DNA from: Lysinibacillus sp. JNUCC-52
Lineage (GTDB): Bacteria > Bacillota > Bacilli > Bacillales_A > Planococcaceae
Direction: 5' to 3'
NCBI RefSeq assembly: GCF_015999545.1
Contig: NZ_CP065546.1
Coordinates: forward strand, 1 to 64,000
DNA: 64,000 nt
Below the pieces are notes generated by a model, which worked only from the letters and a program-made list of their open reading frames with translations, was not told where the DNA came from and did no database searches. This document shows positions 25,844 to 35,220 of this stretch, one piece after another; position 1 is the first letter of the stretch, and each line of letters begins with the position of its first letter. The position numbers and the translations under genes are program-made.

Positions 25844-26463
25844 TTTGATTGAAAAGAGCTATCAACATGAATGTGGAAATAAGAGAAATGTTTCCGCAAG
25901 TTGCAGCGAAGCATATCTCATAAATTATAAAAAAGATTTAAGGAGGGAAGCCGTTCGTCAAAATAAGCAACACTATAAAACAGGAAAAAGTAATACGTTA
26001 ACCTCGTCATTAATAAACGAATAACCGTAACATCATCTTCATCAAGCGACGACTAACAATAAAGAAAAGCTTTTGAGAGCCGATTAGGAGAAGTAATCCT
26101 ACGTCAGAATAATAAACATTTTTTGCGAGTTCATTTGGCAACACAGCTATAAGAGTTTGCTTCGCTTTATTTAATAGAACAGTTAAAATGTTGTCTTTCT
26201 TCTGAAATCTATCGTGCATAAAGTTTTAACGAAGCTTTCACTATCTAATTGTGATGGGTGTACATCTTATGATGAAACCTATGCCCATCTCTGTAGTTAC
26301 TATTAGTCGTCCAAGTGCAAGATGGTGCGGCTAAATTGTACAAATCGCTGTCTTCAACTATCAGCTTATGATTGAGCGGGTACAAATGAAAGATGCACGA
26401 GGAAACATGAAGCAAACGTAATCTATAGAACGTTTTATATGGTTTTGACAACGGTAAAAGTAA
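25844..26463. other. 620-base gene-poor stretch upstream of mntABCD
   Basis: No recognisable gene. Short open frames exist on both strands: a TTG-started plus frame to about 26020, and a minus frame of 69 codons at 26010-26219 with a hydrophobic C-terminus. None has a good ribosome site or a family I recognise. It may be a decayed gene. The mntA promoter must lie at its right end, but no clear MntR palindrome was found. Confidence 0.4.
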
Positions 26464-27378
26464 ATGAAACGTTTATTAGGTGTAATTGTGTTAATGATGC
26501 TACTTTTCGGTTGTAGCGCAGAAAAAAATGAAACTGGAAAAAGAGAAGGAAATGTTGTTGCAACGACAGGGCATATTGCTGATGTTATAAAAGAAATTGG
26601 TGGTGACCATTTAACTGTGACCTCGTTGATGGGACCAGGTGTTGACCCACATTTATACAAAGCAACACAAAGTGATCTATCAAAGTTAGAAAACGCTGAA
26701 GTAATCTTTTATAACGGTTTACAGTTGGAAGGGCAAATGCTTGATATTTTTGATCAAATGTCAAAAGACAAAACGGTGCTAGCCGTTGGTGATAAGTTAG
26801 ATAAAGATAAGCTACTTGATAGTGAAGATGAAGGATTATTACACGATCCACATATATGGTTTAACATTGACCTATGGAAACAAGTTGTAGATGCGGTAAC
26901 AGAAACACTTGTAAAAGAATACCCAGAGTATAAGGATGACTTTCAAGCAAATGAAACAGCCTTCTTAAAAAAATTAGATGAGTTAAAAACTTACGCGCAA
27001 GAGCGTATTAAGGAAATTCCAGAAAAACAACGGATATTAGTAACGGCGCACGATGCGTTTAATTATTTTGGTGAGAGCCAAGGGTTTGAAGTTCGTGGCT
27101 TACAAGGCTTGAGTACAGAAGCTGAATATGGCGTGAAAGACGTACAAGAGATGGTAGATTTCTTAGTAGAGCATAAAATTAAAGCCATTTTTGTAGAGTC
27201 AAGCGTTTCGGATAAAGCAATGAAAGCCGTAATTGAAGGAGCAAAACAAAAAGGGCATGATATTGTTGTAGGAGGAGAGTTATTTTCAGATGCTATGGGT
27301 GCTGAAGGAACAAAAGAAGGCACATACGTTGGGATGTATGAACATAACATCGACACAATTGTCGATGCACTAAAGTAG
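26464..27378 (+). CDS. mntA: Manganese ABC transporter substrate-binding lipoprotein
   Basis: A 304-residue cluster A-I solute-binding lipoprotein with lipobox LLFGC near 13-17. Metal ligands of the family are present: the His of PGVDPHLY, the His of HDPHIWF, the Glu of VESSVSD and a later Asp (SDAMG). It binds Mn(II) (or Zn) outside the membrane and delivers it to the MntCD permease. The order A-B-C-D matches the B. subtilis mnt operon. The ribosome site is weak (GGTAAAAG). MntR repression is expected, but its box was not found. Confidence 0.88.
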   Translation: MKRLLGVIVLMMLLFGCSAEKNETGKREGNVVATTGHIADVIKEIGGDHLTVTSLMGPGVDPHLYKATQSDLSKLENAEVIFYNGLQLEGQMLDIFDQMSKDKTVLAVGDKLDKDKLLDSEDEGLLHDPHIWFNIDLWKQVVDAVTETLVKEYPEYKDDFQANETAFLKKLDELKTYAQERIKEIPEKQRILVTAHDAFNYFGESQGFEVRGLQGLSTEAEYGVKDVQEMVDFLVEHKIKAIFVESSVSDKAMKAVIEGAKQKGHDIVVGGELFSDAMGAEGTKEGTYVGMYEHNIDTIVDALK

Positions 27379-27386
27379 GTGGAAAA

Positions 27387-28136
27387 ATGAATGCATTAAC
27401 AGTTGAAAATTTATCGGTTGCTTATGATAAGAAAACCGTATTAGAAAATGCCAACGTTACAGTGCCAACAGGCAGACTTTCGGCAATTATTGGGCCGAAT
27501 GGAGCTGGCAAATCAACGTTTTTAAAAGCGATTTTAAATCAGTTACCAAATAAGGTTGGAAAAGTAGAAATACTCGGAAAGAATTTTGATCCAAAAAGTT
27601 TAGTTGTTGGCTACGTACCTCAACGCAATGCAGTCGATTGGGATTTCCCAACCAATGCACTTGATATTGTGTTAATGGGGCGATACGGACATACAGGTTT
27701 ATTTAAACGTCCTTCCAAACGGGATAAGATGCTTGCTAATCAAGCTTTGGAAAGTGTAGGAATGCTAGATTTCGCAGAGCGCTCCATTGGACAATTATCT
27801 GGAGGGCAGCAGCAACGTGTGTTTTTAGCAAGAGCTCTAGCGCAAAATGCGGATATTTATTTCTTAGACGAACCATTTGCTGGTGTAGATGCCGCAACAG
27901 AAAAAACAATTATCGATATTTTAAAAAGCTTAAAGGCACAAGGAAAAAGTATTTTTGTTGTGCATCATGATTTACAAACAGTAAAAGAATATTTTGATTA
28001 CACAATTTTATTAAATAAAACAATTTTAGCATCAGGGGCTACAGAAGATGTCTTTACACCAGAGCAATTACAAAAAACATACGGTGGTAAACTTTTCATG
28101 ATGCAAGACACGTTAGGAGCGAACAGTGTATGTTAA
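27387..28136 (+). CDS. mntB: Manganese ABC transporter ATPase
   Basis: A 249-residue ABC ATPase with Walker A GPNGAGKST near 37-45, signature LSGGQQQR near 137-144, Walker B IYFLDEP near 156-162 and the switch histidine in VVHHD. It powers Mn uptake with the two permeases downstream. Its end overlaps the mntC start by 7 bp, so the genes are cotranscribed and coupled. Confidence 0.9.
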   Translation: MNALTVENLSVAYDKKTVLENANVTVPTGRLSAIIGPNGAGKSTFLKAILNQLPNKVGKVEILGKNFDPKSLVVGYVPQRNAVDWDFPTNALDIVLMGRYGHTGLFKRPSKRDKMLANQALESVGMLDFAERSIGQLSGGQQQRVFLARALAQNADIYFLDEPFAGVDAATEKTIIDILKSLKAQGKSIFVVHHDLQTVKEYFDYTILLNKTILASGATEDVFTPEQLQKTYGGKLFMMQDTLGANSVC

Positions 28137-29002
28137 GCGGTAACTTACTTTGGGTTTTGCTTGGTACGATGCTACTGGGAATCGCGGCAGGAATAACGGG
28201 GACCTTTTCCTTTCTTCAAAAACAAAGTTTAGTGGGAGATGCTGCAGCTCATGCAGCATTGCCTGGTATTGCAATAGCCTTTTTATTAACGGGTCAAAAA
28301 GACTTACCAATCTTAATTTTAGGAGCTGCCATTACATCAGCATTATCTGTGTATTGTATCCAATGGATTGTTTCCTTTTCTAAAATGAAAGCAGATGCGG
28401 CTATCGGTTTAGTATTAACAGTGTTTTTTGGGATAGGTGTTGTATTTTTGACTGTTGTAAATCATAGCCCACTTGGAAATCAAAGCGGTCTCAATGATTT
28501 CATTTTTGGCAAAGCTGCAACAATGACGAAAGTCGACTTAACATGGCTATTTGTATGTGCGACATTCATTATTTTAGTTAGTCTATTATTTTATAAGGAA
28601 TGGAAGCTTCTAATCTTCGATCCTGTTTATGCAAAGGGCATTGGCTTGCCAGTTGAAGCATTAAAAGCTGTCTTGACGGTACTGATTGTCTTGACGATCG
28701 TAACAGGCATACAATCCGTTGGTGTTATTTTAATGTCGGCGCTATTAATCATCCCTGCAGTAAGTGCTCGACTATGGACGACAAAACTAAGTTCTATGAT
28801 TGTCCTAAGTGCTGCCATTGGAGGGTTATCAGGTATGATTGGAACTTTTATAAGTTCATTGCGTACAGGATTATCAACAGGTCCCATTATTGTCTTAGTA
28901 GCAGCTAGTATTTTCTTTATTTCTTATTTAATAAGTCCAGCGGGGCAAATTAATAAATTCCTCAGAAAAAAACAGTTTCGAAAGCAAGGTGAAGTAGGAT
29001 GA
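28130..29002 (+). CDS. mntC: Manganese ABC transporter permease
   Basis: An ABC-3 family permease of 290 residues with about eight or nine helices. It includes GDAAAHAALPGIAIAF near 39-54, which holds the family's conserved acidic and histidine positions, and the coupling segment around GVILMSALLIIPA. It pairs with MntD to form the channel. It overlaps mntB by 7 bp and mntD by 4 bp. It is shorter than B. subtilis MntC, which as far as I recall carries an extra C-terminal part. Confidence 0.88.
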   Translation: MLSGNLLWVLLGTMLLGIAAGITGTFSFLQKQSLVGDAAAHAALPGIAIAFLLTGQKDLPILILGAAITSALSVYCIQWIVSFSKMKADAAIGLVLTVFFGIGVVFLTVVNHSPLGNQSGLNDFIFGKAATMTKVDLTWLFVCATFIILVSLLFYKEWKLLIFDPVYAKGIGLPVEALKAVLTVLIVLTIVTGIQSVGVILMSALLIIPAVSARLWTTKLSSMIVLSAAIGGLSGMIGTFISSLRTGLSTGPIIVLVAASIFFISYLISPAGQINKFLRKKQFRKQGEVG

Positions 29003-29868
29003 TTGAGTTTTGGGTCATTTTTACGGGACTATTAGTAGGAATTACATGCGGTATGGCTGGCGTTTTTCTAATATTACGTAAAATGTCAATGATAGCGGAT
29101 GCCATTAGTCATACTGTGCTGTTCGGAATTGTTATGGCTTTTATTGTTACGCAAACATTAAATGGCTTTTGGATGCTTGTAGGAGCAGCAGTCGCAGGAA
29201 TTTTAACTGCCTATTTAGTACAATTACTTCATTCATCAGGCATACAGGAAGATGCCGCAATTGGCGTTGTCTTTACGTCTTTATTTGCTGCAGGCGTCTT
29301 GCTGATTACATTGTTTGCTAGCAATGTTCATTTAGATGTGGAGCATGTGTTAATGGGGGAAATTGCTTTTGTCCCGTGGGATAAATGGACATTATTTTCA
29401 ATCACAATGCCAAAAGCAGTCTGGATGCTGTTGCTCGTTTTATTGATAAATATCGGGTTTTTAGTATTATTCTTTAAAGAAATGAAGCTAGCAACCTTTG
29501 ATGCAGTGTATGCTGCCTCGATAGGGGTACCAATTATTTTTCTGCATTATGGTTTTATGACTTCTATATCCTTTACAACTGTAGCTGCGTTTGATAGTGT
29601 AGGGGCAATTTTGGTAGTCGCCATGCTAATTGGTCCTGCTGCAACGGCCAACTTAATTAGTAAATCGATTAAACAGATGTTTTTATTCAGTATGTTATAT
29701 GGTGGGGCGTCATCGATTATCGGTTACTATTTGGCTAAATTTTGGGACACGTCCATTGCAGGCATGATGGCCACAGCAGTCGGCCTATTATTTATTGTCA
29801 CGTTATGCGCTCAAAAAGTTGTCGATAGGAGAAGAAAATCCCTTATTGGTAAATTTGAAGGGTTATAA
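28999..29868 (+). CDS. mntD: Manganese ABC transporter permease
   Basis: Second ABC-3 permease, 289 residues, with the same fold as MntC: ADAISHTVLFGIV near 33-45 and GAILVVAMLIGPAA near 194-207. The ATG overlaps the mntC stop (ATGA). Last gene of the operon, followed by a terminator. Two unlike permeases are usual for B. subtilis-type Mn importers. Confidence 0.88.
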   Translation: MIEFWVIFTGLLVGITCGMAGVFLILRKMSMIADAISHTVLFGIVMAFIVTQTLNGFWMLVGAAVAGILTAYLVQLLHSSGIQEDAAIGVVFTSLFAAGVLLITLFASNVHLDVEHVLMGEIAFVPWDKWTLFSITMPKAVWMLLLVLLINIGFLVLFFKEMKLATFDAVYAASIGVPIIFLHYGFMTSISFTTVAAFDSVGAILVVAMLIGPAATANLISKSIKQMFLFSMLYGGASSIIGYYLAKFWDTSIAGMMATAVGLLFIVTLCAQKVVDRRRKSLIGKFEGL

Positions 29869-29929
29869 ATTGGAACAATGGTAGGATAACTATGACATAG
29901 TACGTACCTCGCTATACTAAGTAATATAG

Positions 29930-29975
29930 ATGAAGAGATGGGGCTTAAAATAAGCTGCATCTCTTCATTTTTTTT
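29930..29975 (+). terminator. Intrinsic terminator of mntABCD
   Basis: Stem ATGAAGAGATG/CATCTCTTCAT with an inner AGCT pairing, followed by eight Ts. Confidence 0.88.
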
Positions 29976-30090
29976 GCAGTATTAAAGAATACTGACAAAG
30001 CTGAATGAAGTAAACATTTCATCCTTTAGCATGATTTTTACTTTCTATAAAAATAGTATACTTTTGACAGCAATCAAAAGGAGTGAGTGT

Positions 30091-30564
30091 ATGATAAAGG
30101 GACTGTATGAAGCACATCTGCCAGTAAGTGATCTACAAAAGTCTATTATCTTTTATGAAAAACTAGGACTTGAATTAGCTTATGTGCAAAATAAATTAGC
30201 ATTTTTTTGGATTGTCAAAGGGGAAAGCTGGCTTGGACTTTGGGAAAGCGAGGAGGCGAAATTAGATTATCATCCTTCTATTCGGCATATAGCTTTCAAA
30301 ATTGATGAAGAAGATTTAGCAAGTGTGAAAGAGTGGTTGCAATCCATTGATATTGAAATAAAAACAGCATTTGGCTATTCTCCTGCACAACAACCGCTTG
30401 TTTTACCAAATAATCCACATGCACATGCTGCAATTTATTTTGCTGATCCAGATGGCAATTCCATTGAGCTGATTACGCCATTGAGACTAGATGTCGAGGA
30501 AGACTTTCCTATGATGTCTATAAATGACCGGTACAAAAAAATGATGGATACTCGATTGGCATAA
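30091..30564 (+). CDS. VOC (glyoxalase/bleomycin resistance) family protein
   Basis: 157 residues of a vicinal-oxygen-chelate fold: two beta-alpha-beta-beta-beta modules starting AHLPVSDLQKSIIFYEKLGL. Likely metal ligands are the N-terminal His, the IRHIAF His and the Glu of GNSIELITP. The start is ATG 30091, with AAAGGAG at the right distance; the frame upstream is not used. Members include glyoxalases, dioxygenases and thiol transferases; the reaction here is unknown. Confidence 0.8.
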   Translation: MIKGLYEAHLPVSDLQKSIIFYEKLGLELAYVQNKLAFFWIVKGESWLGLWESEEAKLDYHPSIRHIAFKIDEEDLASVKEWLQSIDIEIKTAFGYSPAQQPLVLPNNPHAHAAIYFADPDGNSIELITPLRLDVEEDFPMMSINDRYKKMMDTRLA

Positions 30565-30688
30565 AGAAACCATCATTACGAGTAGGAGAGATAAAATACA
30601 AGAATTGTAATTTTGTATGTACGAATATTCCTAATTTTGTTACGATTGATGGTATTAATTTTAATTTAGGACAACAAGGAGATGCAGC

Positions 30689-31876
30689 ATGTGGAAAAAT
30701 CACAACGTATGGATTATTTTATTAGGTGAGTTTGTAGTAGGACTTGGCTTATGGGCAGGGATTATTGGAAATCTAGCTTTTATGCAAGAGGTCGTTCCTT
30801 CTGATTTCCATAAATCATTAATTATTTCAATTGGTATTCTTGCTGGTTTAGTCGTAGCGCCGCTGGCAGGACGTCTAATTGACCAATCAAAGAAAAAAAC
30901 GGTCATTCAGTTTGCAAGTTTAGGTCGCATAATTAGCGTATTTTTTATGTTTATTGCTCTTTATACAAATTCTGTCATTTGGATGATACTGTTTTTAATT
31001 ACATTGCAAATTGCAGCAGCATTTTATATGCCCGCATTACAATCAATTATTCCAATGGTTGTTAAGGATAAAGATTTAATTACATTAAATGCATGGCAAA
31101 TGAATGCTCGAACGATTTCTCGAATCGTTGGTACTGCGGCAGCTGGTTTAATGTTAAGCTATTTTGAGTTGAAATGGTTGTATATTATATCGCTAATTGT
31201 ATACATACTTATGTATTTCATTACTAACGGATTAAAGCTAGATGAAACGATGAATCTGTCTATCCAAGGTAAGGAAAAAGGTGGATTTAAGGAAGTTTTA
31301 CCTATGCTCAAAGAGCAACCAGTCGTTTTAATGACACTTGTTCTAATGTTAATCCCAACACTATTTTTAGGCTCATTTAATTTAGTCATTATGAAAATAT
31401 CTGAAATTCACCAATCTACAACTATTTCTGGTTTATTGTATACAGTTGAAGGCATCGGCTTTATGTTAGGCGCAGCAGGGCTCAAGTATATTGCTGACCG
31501 AGTGAATTTAGGTACACTATTATTCGGGCTTGCATTTATCATTGGATTCATGGAGCTCTTATTACTGCTTGCAGATAATACTTTCTTTGCTTTACTGACA
31601 TTTGGACTTTTTGGCTTTTCTGTAGGTTGTTTTTTCCCAACAACAATGGTGATTTTTCAAAAGCAGGTGCCGAAAGCGTTCCATGGTCGATTCTTTTCAT
31701 TCCGCAATATGATTGATTCTGTTGTCTTTCAAATCGTTCTATTGTCAACAGGAATGATGCTAGATTTAATTGGTTTAAATGGAATGGGTCTCGTTTTTGG
31801 AATCATTAGTTTAAGCTTAACGATCTCTTTTTTACTTTTCTCAAAGAAAAAGAATGTCATTATGCATGCACAATAA
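30689..31876 (+). CDS. MFS transporter, probable efflux
   Basis: A 395-residue major facilitator with 12 predicted helices. The loop 2-3 motif is GRLIDQSKKK near 61-70, and a central cytoplasmic loop lies near 190-210. It resembles the EntS/macrolide-efflux branch of MFS exporters. AAGGAG precedes the ATG. Single gene with its own terminator. The substrate cannot be read. Confidence 0.8.
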   Translation: MWKNHNVWIILLGEFVVGLGLWAGIIGNLAFMQEVVPSDFHKSLIISIGILAGLVVAPLAGRLIDQSKKKTVIQFASLGRIISVFFMFIALYTNSVIWMILFLITLQIAAAFYMPALQSIIPMVVKDKDLITLNAWQMNARTISRIVGTAAAGLMLSYFELKWLYIISLIVYILMYFITNGLKLDETMNLSIQGKEKGGFKEVLPMLKEQPVVLMTLVLMLIPTLFLGSFNLVIMKISEIHQSTTISGLLYTVEGIGFMLGAAGLKYIADRVNLGTLLFGLAFIIGFMELLLLLADNTFFALLTFGLFGFSVGCFFPTTMVIFQKQVPKAFHGRFFSFRNMIDSVVFQIVLLSTGMMLDLIGLNGMGLVFGIISLSLTISFLLFSKKKNVIMHAQ

Positions 31877-31911
31877 CTTAGGTAATGGCAATTCTAAAAA
31901 ATAGTGACTAC

Positions 31912-31947
31912 AAGCTATTTCCACTGTATGTGGAGATAGCTTTTTTC
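31912..31947 (+). terminator. Intrinsic terminator of the MFS gene
   Basis: Stem AAGCTAT-TCCAC/GTGGA-ATAGCTT with a five-base loop and TTTTTT after it. Confidence 0.85.
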
Positions 31948-32035
31948 ATTGAATTCCATAGTTCGATGAGCGTTGAACTATTCATCATTTATAATTTCCA
32001 CAGAATGGTTATTACTAATAGTTAGGGGAAATTAT

Positions 32036-32911
32036 ATGAATAATTTTAAATTTATCACTTTATTACTAATTACAACTTTTTTAATGGGCTCATCGTTTGC
32101 CATTGTGAAATTAGGTTTACCTTACGCATCTCCATTATTATTAGCGGCATTGCGTTTTATTGTAGCTGGGGTTTTAATGGCTGTAATCGTTCGTTTTTTA
32201 AAAAGACCTCACCCAACGACAAAAGCAAATTGGTTGAAAATCCTTTTGATTGGGACATTCCAAACTGCTGGGGTAATGGGGTGTATATTTTTAAGCCTAC
32301 GTACTATTACAGCTAGTGAATCTTCTATCCTTACATTTACAAATCCACTATTGGTCGTTGTGTTGGCTACTATTTTTACAAAAGCACGATACCGATTGTA
32401 TCAATGGGGTGGAGTTATTCTCGGTTTAATAGGTGTTATGATTACAATGGGTGCACAAATCGAGTGGAAAATCGGACTGATTTTCGGTTTTCTATCTGCT
32501 GTTTTTTGGGCAATTGCCACACTATTAGCAAAAAAATGGGGCGTCCTATTTGATACATGGGTACTATCAGCATATCAAATGCTCTTTGGGGGATTGCTCC
32601 TCTTACTAGGTAGCTTAGTGCTGGAGCAGCCATATTTTATCGTTAACGGACATTCAATGGTTATTTTACTATGGTTAAGCATCTTCTCATCAATTATTCA
32701 ATTTGCAGGATGGTACTATCTTTTACAAAATAGTGATCCAGGAAAAACGAGTGCTTATTTATTTTTAGCCCCTTTCTTTGGTGTATTAACAGGCTGGATA
32801 TTATTAGATGAACCATTACAATCGTCCTTCATGGTAGGGGGGCTATTTATTTTAGTGGGTATATTTCTTGTCAATCGAAATTTTACGTCTGCAAGAAAAG
32901 CCGATGACTAA
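32036..32911 (+). CDS. EamA/DMT family transporter
   Basis: A drug/metabolite transporter of 291 residues, with ten helices in two EamA repeats (about 5-135 and 150-285). The first helix carries TFLMGSSFAIVKLGL, and a GEALTWR-like acidic end occurs as LLDEPLQ in helix 9. The start chosen is ATG 32036, after TTAGGGGAAATTAT; the frame begins 21 codons earlier without a ribosome site. Members export amino acids or metabolites; substrate unknown. Confidence 0.82.
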   Translation: MNNFKFITLLLITTFLMGSSFAIVKLGLPYASPLLLAALRFIVAGVLMAVIVRFLKRPHPTTKANWLKILLIGTFQTAGVMGCIFLSLRTITASESSILTFTNPLLVVVLATIFTKARYRLYQWGGVILGLIGVMITMGAQIEWKIGLIFGFLSAVFWAIATLLAKKWGVLFDTWVLSAYQMLFGGLLLLLGSLVLEQPYFIVNGHSMVILLWLSIFSSIIQFAGWYYLLQNSDPGKTSAYLFLAPFFGVLTGWILLDEPLQSSFMVGGLFILVGIFLVNRNFTSARKADD

Positions 32912-32954
32912 ATTAGGTGCTATCCCACATATTTTTTTAACTTCGATAGCGTCA

Positions 32955-33009
32955 AAACCACGGCGTATTCCGCGGGAAAAATATAAGCCGCAGGACTGTC
33001 GCCGTGGTT
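32955..33009. repeat. Short GC-rich palindromic element related to the dispersed repeat
   Basis: Ends AACCACGGCG/CGCCGTGGTT enclose TTCCGCGGG and TAAGCCGCA. These two blocks also occur at similar spacing in the 23.85 kb repeat. It lies between convergent genes. Confidence 0.55.
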
Positions 33010-33038
33010 AGTATAGTAAATTGTTCGAGAATTGTTTG

Positions 33039-33051
33039 AGTGCCTGGCACT
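33039..33051. repeat. Palindromic motif AGTGCCTGGCACT, copy 2
   Basis: Identical to 17726-17738, just before the stop of the ArsR-like gene. Confidence 0.5.
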
Positions 33052-33052
33052 A

Positions 33053-33739
33053 TTACACATCAATATGAAAAACTTGTTTAAAGCCTTTTCGTCCTTTTTC
33101 AGTAACCTTAATTGCACGAATTGTAGGTACTCGTGTAATCCATTCTAATTCTAAAAAATGTATCAGCAGTCCGTGGCCAAGTGCTCCAGCTAAATGATGA
33201 CGCCGTTCACTCCAATCCAAACATGCGTGACAAAAAGAGCGGCGCTTTCTTTTTAAATTTTTTAAATCCAAACCAAATTGTGTGAAAAAAGCTACACCCT
33301 CAGATGTAACTACATATTCATTTTGTTCCTTTTGCAAATATCCAGAATCGACCATTGATTCAGTTAAGTGAACACCTAATTTACCTGCTAAATGGTCATA
33401 GCAAGTTCGGGCTTCTTGTAGTAATTTCATTTGACTAGATTGTTTTAATGATCGTATTTCGGGTGGCGGTGAAATCGCCAGGAAAGTTTCTAAAAACTGT
33501 GCAATGTCTTCATTGGCAAGTTGAAAATAACGATGACGTCCTTGCTTTTCAACTATTAGAAGGTTACCTTCAACAAGCTTTGCTAGGTGAAAGCTAGCTG
33601 TTTGAGGCTTAATGTTGGCCATATATGCTAATTCACTAGCAGTATGATAGCGTCCATCCATTAAGCTAGCAAGCATTGTCGCTCTTGATGTCTCTCCGAG
33701 CAGAGAAGCGACTTCAGCCATATTTGGATTAATACTCAT
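33053..33739 (-). CDS. ArsR-like winged-helix transcriptional regulator
   Basis: 228 residues. The N-terminal ArsR-type winged helix (MAEVASLLGETSRATMLASL, then ELAYMANIKPQTASFHLAKLVEGNLL) is followed by a long C-terminal domain containing RSFCHACLDWSERRHHLAGALG. The Cys-x-x-Cys and following histidines could bind metal or act as a thiol sensor, but that is a guess. ATG 33739 has a GGAG site; the upstream extension is not used. It is divergent from the small ABM gene, which it may regulate. Confidence 0.8.
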   Translation of the reverse strand: MSINPNMAEVASLLGETSRATMLASLMDGRYHTASELAYMANIKPQTASFHLAKLVEGNLLIVEKQGRHRYFQLANEDIAQFLETFLAISPPPEIRSLKQSSQMKLLQEARTCYDHLAGKLGVHLTESMVDSGYLQKEQNEYVVTSEGVAFFTQFGLDLKNLKRKRRSFCHACLDWSERRHHLAGALGHGLLIHFLELEWITRVPTIRAIKVTEKGRKGFKQVFHIDV

Positions 33740-33827
33740 TCTTTCAGCTCCTTTGCATTCCATATTTCGATTATATTAAAAGTATTTATCTTGTACAATA
33801 GAGTGGAAGGAAGAGGGGGACTAAAAA

Positions 33828-34139
33828 ATGGATAGTTATTATGCAGTAATTTTCACATCACAGCGGACAAATGGGGATAATGAAGGCTATGCGAAAATGG
33901 CAGATACGATTGAGGAATTAGCAAAACAACAGCCTGGTTTTCTTCGTGTTGAGAGCGCTAGAAATAATGAAGGGCAAGGAATTACGGTATCGTACTGGGA
34001 ATCGCTAGAATCAATTCAACATTGGAAAGAAAACGCCAAACATACTGTAGCGCAACAATTAGGAAAAGAAAAATGGTACAGTCATTACCATGTAGAAATA
34101 TGCCAAGTGATGCGGGCCTATTCTTTTCAAGGAGAATGA
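33828..34139 (+). CDS. Antibiotic biosynthesis monooxygenase (ABM) domain protein
   Basis: A 103-residue single ABM-fold protein with VIFTSQRTNGDNEGY, the core QPGFLRVESAR, and YWESLESIQHWKENAKH. Such small dimeric ferredoxin-like proteins include quinol monooxygenases and heme-degrading enzymes. The ligand here is unknown. It is divergently transcribed from an ArsR-like regulator, with only 88 bases between the two starts. Confidence 0.8.
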   Translation: MDSYYAVIFTSQRTNGDNEGYAKMADTIEELAKQQPGFLRVESARNNEGQGITVSYWESLESIQHWKENAKHTVAQQLGKEKWYSHYHVEICQVMRAYSFQGE

Positions 34140-34183
34140 GCAACTCGGAAGTTAATTAACAATAGAAACATTCTAAAAAAGTG

Positions 34184-34224
34184 AAAATCCGCCATAACGT
34201 ATAAGTTAAGCGGATTTTTTCGTA
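34184..34224. terminator. Intrinsic terminator
   Basis: Stem AAAATCCGC-TAAC/GTTA-GCGGATTTT ends in TTTTTT, between the convergent ABM and pyridoxine kinase genes. Confidence 0.85.
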
Positions 34225-34245
34225 GTCTACATTATAAATATACTA

Positions 34246-35064
34246 CTAATATCTAGTAATCAAAATGTTCTTTTCCCCAACCTCTTTATAAGCCCGATGG
34301 TCGATTGCACCAGCAACAGCTTCAAAAGGAATCGCTCGTCGTATTCCTGCTGTAACAAATTTTTTCGCTTGAATGACCGCATCCTCAACACTAAGTTCTT
34401 GTGCTAATCCTGCAGTAATCGCTGCAGAGTATGAACAACCTGCACCATTTGTATGGATTGTATCTATACGTGGCGCTTCTAATGTTAGCATGCGAATGCC
34501 ATCATATAAAACATCTGTTGCGGGACCTTTAAGGCGACCGCCTTTCACAAGTACGTATTGGGTACCAAGTTTATGTAAATCACGGGCAGCATCCTGTAAA
34601 TCGCTAATAGTAGAAAGGTTTCTACCCCCTAGTAAATATTCGGCCTCAGGCATATTTGGTGTCATAATCGTAGCAAGGGGTAATAGTTTGTCTTTTAAGG
34701 AGTTCATGGCACCTTCCTCCATAAGAGCTGTTCCTACTTTACCAAACATAACAGGATCAATGACGATATGTTTGACATGAGCAGTAGGGAGCCAGTCCGC
34801 AACAAGCTCAATTATCTCTTTGGTAAATAACATGCCTGTTTTTAAAGCATCAATGCCAATTTGTGACGCTATCGTATGAAGCTGTGCCTCAATTACCTCT
34901 AACGACTGTGTATAAACTCCTTGGTTTGTAACAGGGTGTGTTGCCACAAAAGCGGTTATGGCAGAAGTGCCGTACACTCCTAGTTCTTGAAAAGTTTTTA
35001 AATCAGCTTGAATACCAGCCCCACCGCGGGCAGCTGAACCTGCGATTGTACATGCTTTTTTCAT
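34246..35064 (-). CDS. pdxK: Pyridoxine/pyridoxal kinase (ThiD-like PdxK)
   Basis: A 272-residue ribokinase-fold kinase of the ThiD/PdxK group, which phosphorylates vitamin B6 (possibly also hydroxymethylpyrimidine). The anion-hole motif is NGAGCSYSA near 209-217, with the cysteine typical of this PdxK subgroup instead of the GTGD of classical kinases. The N-terminal substrate loop reads AGSAARGGAGIQAD, where relatives have AGSDSSGGAGIQAD. The second ATG is chosen (AGAGGAG at nine bases). Single gene. Confidence 0.82.
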   Translation of the reverse strand: MKKACTIAGSAARGGAGIQADLKTFQELGVYGTSAITAFVATHPVTNQGVYTQSLEVIEAQLHTIASQIGIDALKTGMLFTKEIIELVADWLPTAHVKHIVIDPVMFGKVGTALMEEGAMNSLKDKLLPLATIMTPNMPEAEYLLGGRNLSTISDLQDAARDLHKLGTQYVLVKGGRLKGPATDVLYDGIRMLTLEAPRIDTIHTNGAGCSYSAAITAGLAQELSVEDAVIQAKKFVTAGIRRAIPFEAVAGAIDHRAYKEVGEKNILITRY

Positions 35065-35220
35065 AATGAGCATACTCCTCTTCTTGTTGTGTAATAGCTT
35101 GTTGATTTACGTTACTTTAATAAATATTTGAATATTATTTTATTTTAATAATAAATGTCGTTGATTTGAAATAGCCAGAAAGCAGAGTTTTTATAATGTC
35201 AGTTTAATCTAGTAGTAGCT

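Noticed and set aside
26010-26219. 69-codon minus ORF upstream of mntA
   Set aside because: No ribosome site, no recognised family and no neighbour in the same direction. Kept only as part of the gene-poor region.
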